From Deltaproteobacteria bacterium (GTDB lineage Bacteria; Myxococcota; B64-G9): a stretch of 8,059 bases of DNA. Location: assembly GCA_030591745.1 (NCBI GenBank), contig JAUVAM010000133.1, positions 1-8,059 on the forward strand. The letters run 5' to 3'. The notes under the pieces are model-generated. The model was not told where the DNA came from. It saw only the letters and a list, made by a program, of their open reading frames with translations, and ran no database searches. This document shows, in pieces, positions 5,190-8,059 of this stretch. Position numbers and translations under genes: made by a program. How positions within the stretch are numbered: position 1 is the stretch's first letter; each line of letters begins with the position of its first letter.

Positions 5190-7296
5190 TCACCGATGGA
5201 TTGGTCCTCTGCTGATTTCCTCCTTCCTGCTCGGGGCTTGCACCTCGTCGAATGACGCCGGCCTCGAGAAGCCGGTATCCAACCTGGAGGCTGCCGGCCG
5301 CGCCTTCCAGCTTTACTACCGTGAGCGAGTGGAGCGGGCTGCCCTGGCGCACAACCGTTTCTTACTCGTCGGCGACGCGACCTTCGGCGTCACCATCGGC
5401 AAAGCGGGCATCGCGCGCCAGGGTGACGAGTTCGAGGTTGTGCCCGGTCCCAATGACAACAACCGGATCGGGTTCTCGATTTGGACGACCTGGCATGCCT
5501 TCAAGATCTTCCGAAGCCGCGCGCTGGAATTGAGTTTGATCCGCATGTTCAACGGGCTGAGCTTCTTCGAGGCCATCTCCGGCCATCCCGGCCTGACGGC
5601 ACGGATGGTTTACCCGGGCTGGACCCGCACGGTCGACGGCCGGACCGGCACGATCACGCGGACCCGAGACGATGCACCGGCTGTCCCGGGCGAGTCATAC
5701 AGCCCCAACCTCGAGGCTGAAATCCTCGATACCTTTTACGAGGGTGTGCGCATCACCTATCGCGAGGACCCATCCGATTTCTTTTTCTCTTACATGCCGG
5801 CGGTGGAAACCGGCCGCTACGCGGCGACATACAGCTTCAGCGAGCTACCCTCCTTCCTTCGCTCCAGCGATTGCTGCACCTCGCTGATGCGCACACCGGC
5901 ACCGTACGCTTGGGCGGGTGCGTACTGGGGCAACCACAACTCGCGGGACAACTTCCCGGACCTTGCCTTCGGCCTCTTGGCCGCGCGCGAGGCCAAAGAC
6001 GACACGACCGCGGACCCCGACCTTCGCGCCGCGGCACAGCGCGCCTTCGAAGCCGGTCAACGCATCGGCGACCTGATCCAGGCGCATGACGCGATCATGA
6101 CCGTCGACGAACACAACCCGTACGACACGCTGATCAACAGCGGGGCGGTTCGCCCTGACGGCGAGACCGAAATCGAGGATCTGGGCATCCTGGCCAACTG
6201 CCAGATGGCGTACCTCTCACGCGCGATATCCTCGCAGGGGCTTGCTCTCCCCTTGCCCGAGGTGCAGGCGCCAGGTTCGATCGAGTATCTCCTGGTCGAC
6301 GCCCTCGGCCAGGACGTAAGCTGCGAAGTCACGCCCGGGGATCGCGTTTGTAGCCGACTCGAGGAGGCTTTCTGCGGAGAGGACTGGGCCACCATGGAGC
6401 AGATGGAGATCTACGGAACGCCATGGCTTGACCTGGTGCGCTCCTTTGAGCAAGGAACGCCGGGCATGGCCGAGGAACTGATCGGCGGCTTCCAGGACGA
6501 TTTCCACGAGATCTCGCTGGCCGCCTTGGCCCTGGTGTATTACGCCGACATCGTGGGGGACGCTGAACTGGCCACACAGGCCCGCGGCGTGCTCGGCGAC
6601 CTGACGGCCCTGATGCGAGTCTTCGCCGACATCATCTACGCCCAGAACAGGCCCGACCGGCTGACCGAGCGACTCTATGAGGCCGCCCTCTTGGACGCCC
6701 ATGGCGGCCTCGAATCAACCCCGACCAAGGATCTGGGCGACTTCGGCATCCCGGAGGGACAAGTCGCTTATTTGGAATCCTGGCTGACCATGGACGACAC
6801 CCTGCCCGCCGCCTTGCTCACCGACGAAGAGATCCAGGCCACCGTCGAAGAGCGCCTTCAAGGCCTTAGCGAAACCGTCAAGCAGCGCTATCTCGATCAC
6901 TACGGGGACACGCCGCCGGTGCGACGCAAGGGGGAAGGCTACGAGGCGCGAGGCGTGCCCGAGGCCGAGCACCCCTGGCAAGCCGTGGAACGGCCGCGCC
7001 ACCGGATCATGGGCGGCGCGCGTCTTCTCCACGCTCTGCCCCTTTGCAACACGGCGCCGGACATTCTCGACTGCACCTGGGCCGCGCTGGGCTGTGCCCG
7101 CCCTGATCTGAACGCCGACGGCCAGGTGGACGAAGCCGACACGACAATCTTCGATGCCGCGCGCGCCTCGCACGCCGATGCCGCCTGCCGCTCGAACAAC
7201 GACTGGTGCGGAGGCGCCGACCTCGACCACACGGGCACAGTCGACGCCACGGACACAGCCTTCCTCGAAGCAGCCCAGGGCTGCCACTACAATTGA
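5182..7296 (+). CDS. Large lipoprotein of unknown function with C-terminal dockerin-like double EF-hand module
   Basis: A 704-residue protein from ATG 5182. An in-frame ATG at 5143 exists but would add 13 polar residues before the signal peptide; from 5182 the signal is canonical (basic NHRW, hydrophobic LLISSFL, lipobox LGAC, C20). No Asp at +2, so outer-membrane sorting is plausible. The main body (~35-625) matches no family I can name: an N-terminal part rich in aromatic residues with a DCCTS cysteine pair and WAGAYWGNHNSRDNF, then a largely helical region (~395-600) with repeated Ala/Leu-rich helices such as LALVYYADIVGDAEL. The C-terminus carries two EF-hand loops, DLNADGQVDEAD (642-653) and DLDHTGTVDATD (680-691), 38 residues apart and flanked by cysteines, as in type I dockerin repeats. 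It overlaps the preceding gene by 8 nt and lacks a clear Shine-Dalgarno, so it likely depends on coupling. A helical-barrel enzyme is possible but not shown. Confidence 0.82.
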   Translation: MTNHRWIGPLLISSFLLGACTSSNDAGLEKPVSNLEAAGRAFQLYYRERVERAALAHNRFLLVGDATFGVTIGKAGIARQGDEFEVVPGPNDNNRIGFSIWTTWHAFKIFRSRALELSLIRMFNGLSFFEAISGHPGLTARMVYPGWTRTVDGRTGTITRTRDDAPAVPGESYSPNLEAEILDTFYEGVRITYREDPSDFFFSYMPAVETGRYAATYSFSELPSFLRSSDCCTSLMRTPAPYAWAGAYWGNHNSRDNFPDLAFGLLAAREAKDDTTADPDLRAAAQRAFEAGQRIGDLIQAHDAIMTVDEHNPYDTLINSGAVRPDGETEIEDLGILANCQMAYLSRAISSQGLALPLPEVQAPGSIEYLLVDALGQDVSCEVTPGDRVCSRLEEAFCGEDWATMEQMEIYGTPWLDLVRSFEQGTPGMAEELIGGFQDDFHEISLAALALVYYADIVGDAELATQARGVLGDLTALMRVFADIIYAQNRPDRLTERLYEAALLDAHGGLESTPTKDLGDFGIPEGQVAYLESWLTMDDTLPAALLTDEEIQATVEERLQGLSETVKQRYLDHYGDTPPVRRKGEGYEARGVPEAEHPWQAVERPRHRIMGGARLLHALPLCNTAPDILDCTWAALGCARPDLNADGQVDEADTTIFDAARASHADAACRSNNDWCGGADLDHTGTVDATDTAFLEAAQGCHYN

Positions 7297-7421
7297 CAGG
7301 GCCCAGACAAGGACAAAAACCAAAATCAAGCGGAGGCCGGCATGGCATCCCCGTCATAGACGCGACCACGGGAGACTGACGAGTGCCGACGTAAGTCATT
7401 GTAATCTCTCAAATCAGACGG

Positions 7422-7436
7422 TGGCACGGGACTTGC
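7422..7436 (+). promoter_or_regulatory. Sigma-54 (RpoN) -24/-12 promoter
   Basis: TGGCACGGGACTTGC matches the sigma-54 consensus TGGCAC-N5-TTGC at every defined base, and is followed by T as preferred. GG (7423-7424) and GC (7435-7436) have the exact spacing required. The predicted start is near 7448, giving a leader of about 37 nt before the lipoprotein ATG at 7485. Sigma-54 holoenzyme needs an ATPase enhancer-binding activator; its site should lie upstream in the gene-free stretch from 7297, in which I see no convincing dyad or IHF site, or within the end of the preceding gene. Confidence 0.82.
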
Positions 7437-7450
7437 TTGTCAGGCAAGTC
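7430..7450. repeat. Inverted repeat GACTTGC-N7-GCAAGTC over the -12 element and predicted start site
   Basis: Perfect 7-bp arms at 7430-7436 and 7444-7450 with a 7-nt centre. The left arm is the -12 box itself, and the right arm spans the predicted +1. It could be an operator that blocks sigma-54 binding or opening; a chance match is possible because the left arm is fixed by the promoter consensus. Confidence 0.4.
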
Positions 7451-7472
7451 ATATAGCAACCACGTTGAAGCC

Positions 7473-7477
7473 AGGAG
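7473..7477 (+). promoter_or_regulatory. Ribosome binding site AGGAG for the ATG at 7485
   Basis: AGGAG with a 7-nt spacer to ATG. It fixes the start of the right-hand lipoprotein gene and lies downstream of the predicted sigma-54 transcript start. Confidence 0.75.
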
Positions 7478-7484
7478 CGCTGAA

Positions 7485-8059
7485 ATGAACAACCCGCGAC
7501 AAAAGAACCCCCGAAGCATCTTTTCCCCATCACGCCGCTTTGGCCTGCTCGGTCTGCTGGCCATTTTGGCCTGCGGCACCGGCAGCATCACCTTCACCCC
7601 GGAGGAAGACGACGCGGTGATGGCCGTACTGGAGTCGACCTGGGCCGAAGACGGAACCGATGGGTTGCAGTTGAGCCTCTGCGAGGACCGGGTCCGCTCG
7701 GACGCATGGGACAACCCGGGCGACTGCCAGGAGGCCCACGTGGTCCGCGGCGGCGGGCGGGGTCTGGAGCACAAGGAAGATGAGCCGGGCGGCGGCTGCG
7801 GCGGCTGCCCCTTCGGCGTGCTGGCCTACGTACAAGGGGTCATCTCGGGCGGCCCCTTCAGCGAGCCGGTCTCGGTCGAGGGCACATTCAACCTGGGCGA
7901 TCTGTACGAGGTGGGCGGCATTTTCGCCTATCCCCACCGATTTGGCCTGGCCTCCACGGACGAAGTGCGGGCTTTCTACAGCATCTCCGGCGAATTACAG
8001 GAAAACGGCCAGATCGATATCAAGGTGTACCTGGACAGCGACATGCAGCCCGAGCACGA
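7485..8059 (+). CDS. Sigma-54-controlled hypothetical lipoprotein, 3'-truncated
   Basis: An open frame of 191 codons runs from ATG 7485 through the end of the window with no stop. The N-terminus is a longish basic stretch (NNPRQKNPRS, then SRR), a hydrophobic core FGLLGLLAILA, and a lipobox-like ILAC with C30; the signal is long but usable. The mature part has C66 and C81, a Gly-rich patch with a CGGC pair (GGGCGGCPFG, C105 and C108), and then beta-type sequence (VLAYVQGVISGG, SVEGTFNLGDLYEVGG, IDIKVYLDSD) suggesting a beta-sandwich or lipocalin-like envelope protein. No family is recognised. The frame is supported by the Shine-Dalgarno, the promoter and the codon pattern (mostly C or G in third positions). 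It starts 188 nt after the dockerin-bearing lipoprotein gene, under its own promoter. Confidence 0.75.
   Translation, partial: MNNPRQKNPRSIFSPSRRFGLLGLLAILACGTGSITFTPEEDDAVMAVLESTWAEDGTDGLQLSLCEDRVRSDAWDNPGDCQEAHVVRGGGRGLEHKEDEPGGGCGGCPFGVLAYVQGVISGGPFSEPVSVEGTFNLGDLYEVGGIFAYPHRFGLASTDEVRAFYSISGELQENGQIDIKVYLDSDMQPEH

Noticed and set aside
6715..7329. 204-codon minus-strand frame beginning with a hydrophobic stretch
   Set aside because: It lies antisense to the dockerin-like end of the large lipoprotein, whose EF-hand motifs prove the + frame; its Val/Gly/Arg composition is an antisense artefact.
7345..7367. Possible terminator hairpin CCCGT/ACGGG after the large lipoprotein gene
   Set aside because: Only 5-bp arms with a 13-nt loop and no T-tract; not a convincing intrinsic terminator.
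7393..7452. AAGTCAT occurs twice (7393-7399 and 7446-7452) around the sigma-54 promoter
   Set aside because: A 7-bp direct repeat with one copy downstream of the start does not look like a paired activator site; likely chance.
7530..7937. 135-codon minus-strand frame at the right end
   Set aside because: It is opposite the lipoprotein gene starting at 7485, which has promoter, ribosome site, signal peptide and lipobox; the minus frame has none of these.
1..8059. CRISPR array, tRNA, insertion sequence or phage element
   Set aside because: No regularly spaced repeats, cloverleaf, transposase motif or flanking terminal repeats were seen on either strand.

Overview
The window is a densely packed bacterial chromosomal segment with high G+C, strongly G/C-ending codons, and mostly touching or overlapping genes. 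Three putative lipoproteins, a PEGA/FlgO-type surface protein with the C-x4-C family signature seen in deltaproteobacterial proteins, a dockerin-like Ca-binding tail and a textbook sigma-54 promoter together suggest a deltaproteobacterial-type Gram-negative (Myxococcota or Bradymonadota-like). This placement is an inference from gene style; no rRNA or marker gene is present to settle it. I see no tRNA, rRNA, CRISPR array, insertion sequence or attachment site.

Left block, + strand (1-3007): the 3' part of a THUMP/N6-type rRNA guanine-N2 methyltransferase (RlmL-like), overlapping by 14 nt a GPH-family (MelB-like) sugar:cation symporter, followed after 12 nt by a secreted YafK/DpaA-type L,D-transpeptidase-fold protein. 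Convergent to it, with only 6 nt between stop codons, is a small Mesh1-like HD hydrolase (3014-3577, - strand) that retains the residues expected of a (p)ppGpp 3'-pyrophosphohydrolase.

Middle block, + strand (3661-7296): starting from an 83-nt divergent intergenic region with a 7-bp-arm palindrome lies a three-gene translationally coupled operon. The first gene is a lipoprotein in which a PEGA-like module appears to be split by two membrane helices, ending in a FlgO/TolB-N-like domain. The second is a 164-residue Cys/His-rich protein, probably metal-binding. The third is a 704-residue lipoprotein of unknown function ending in a cysteine-bounded double EF-hand (dockerin-like) module. The 4-nt and 8-nt overlaps imply co-translation, and this operon is the best candidate for an undescribed envelope system.

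Right end (7297-8059): a 188-nt intergenic region carries an exact sigma-54 -24/-12 promoter, overlapped by a 7-bp-arm inverted repeat, that drives another lipoprotein gene. That gene begins at 7485 and runs off the end of the window, with a Gly-rich CxxC segment and no recognised family. Its control is thus likely separate from the upstream operon and dependent on an enhancer-binding activator.
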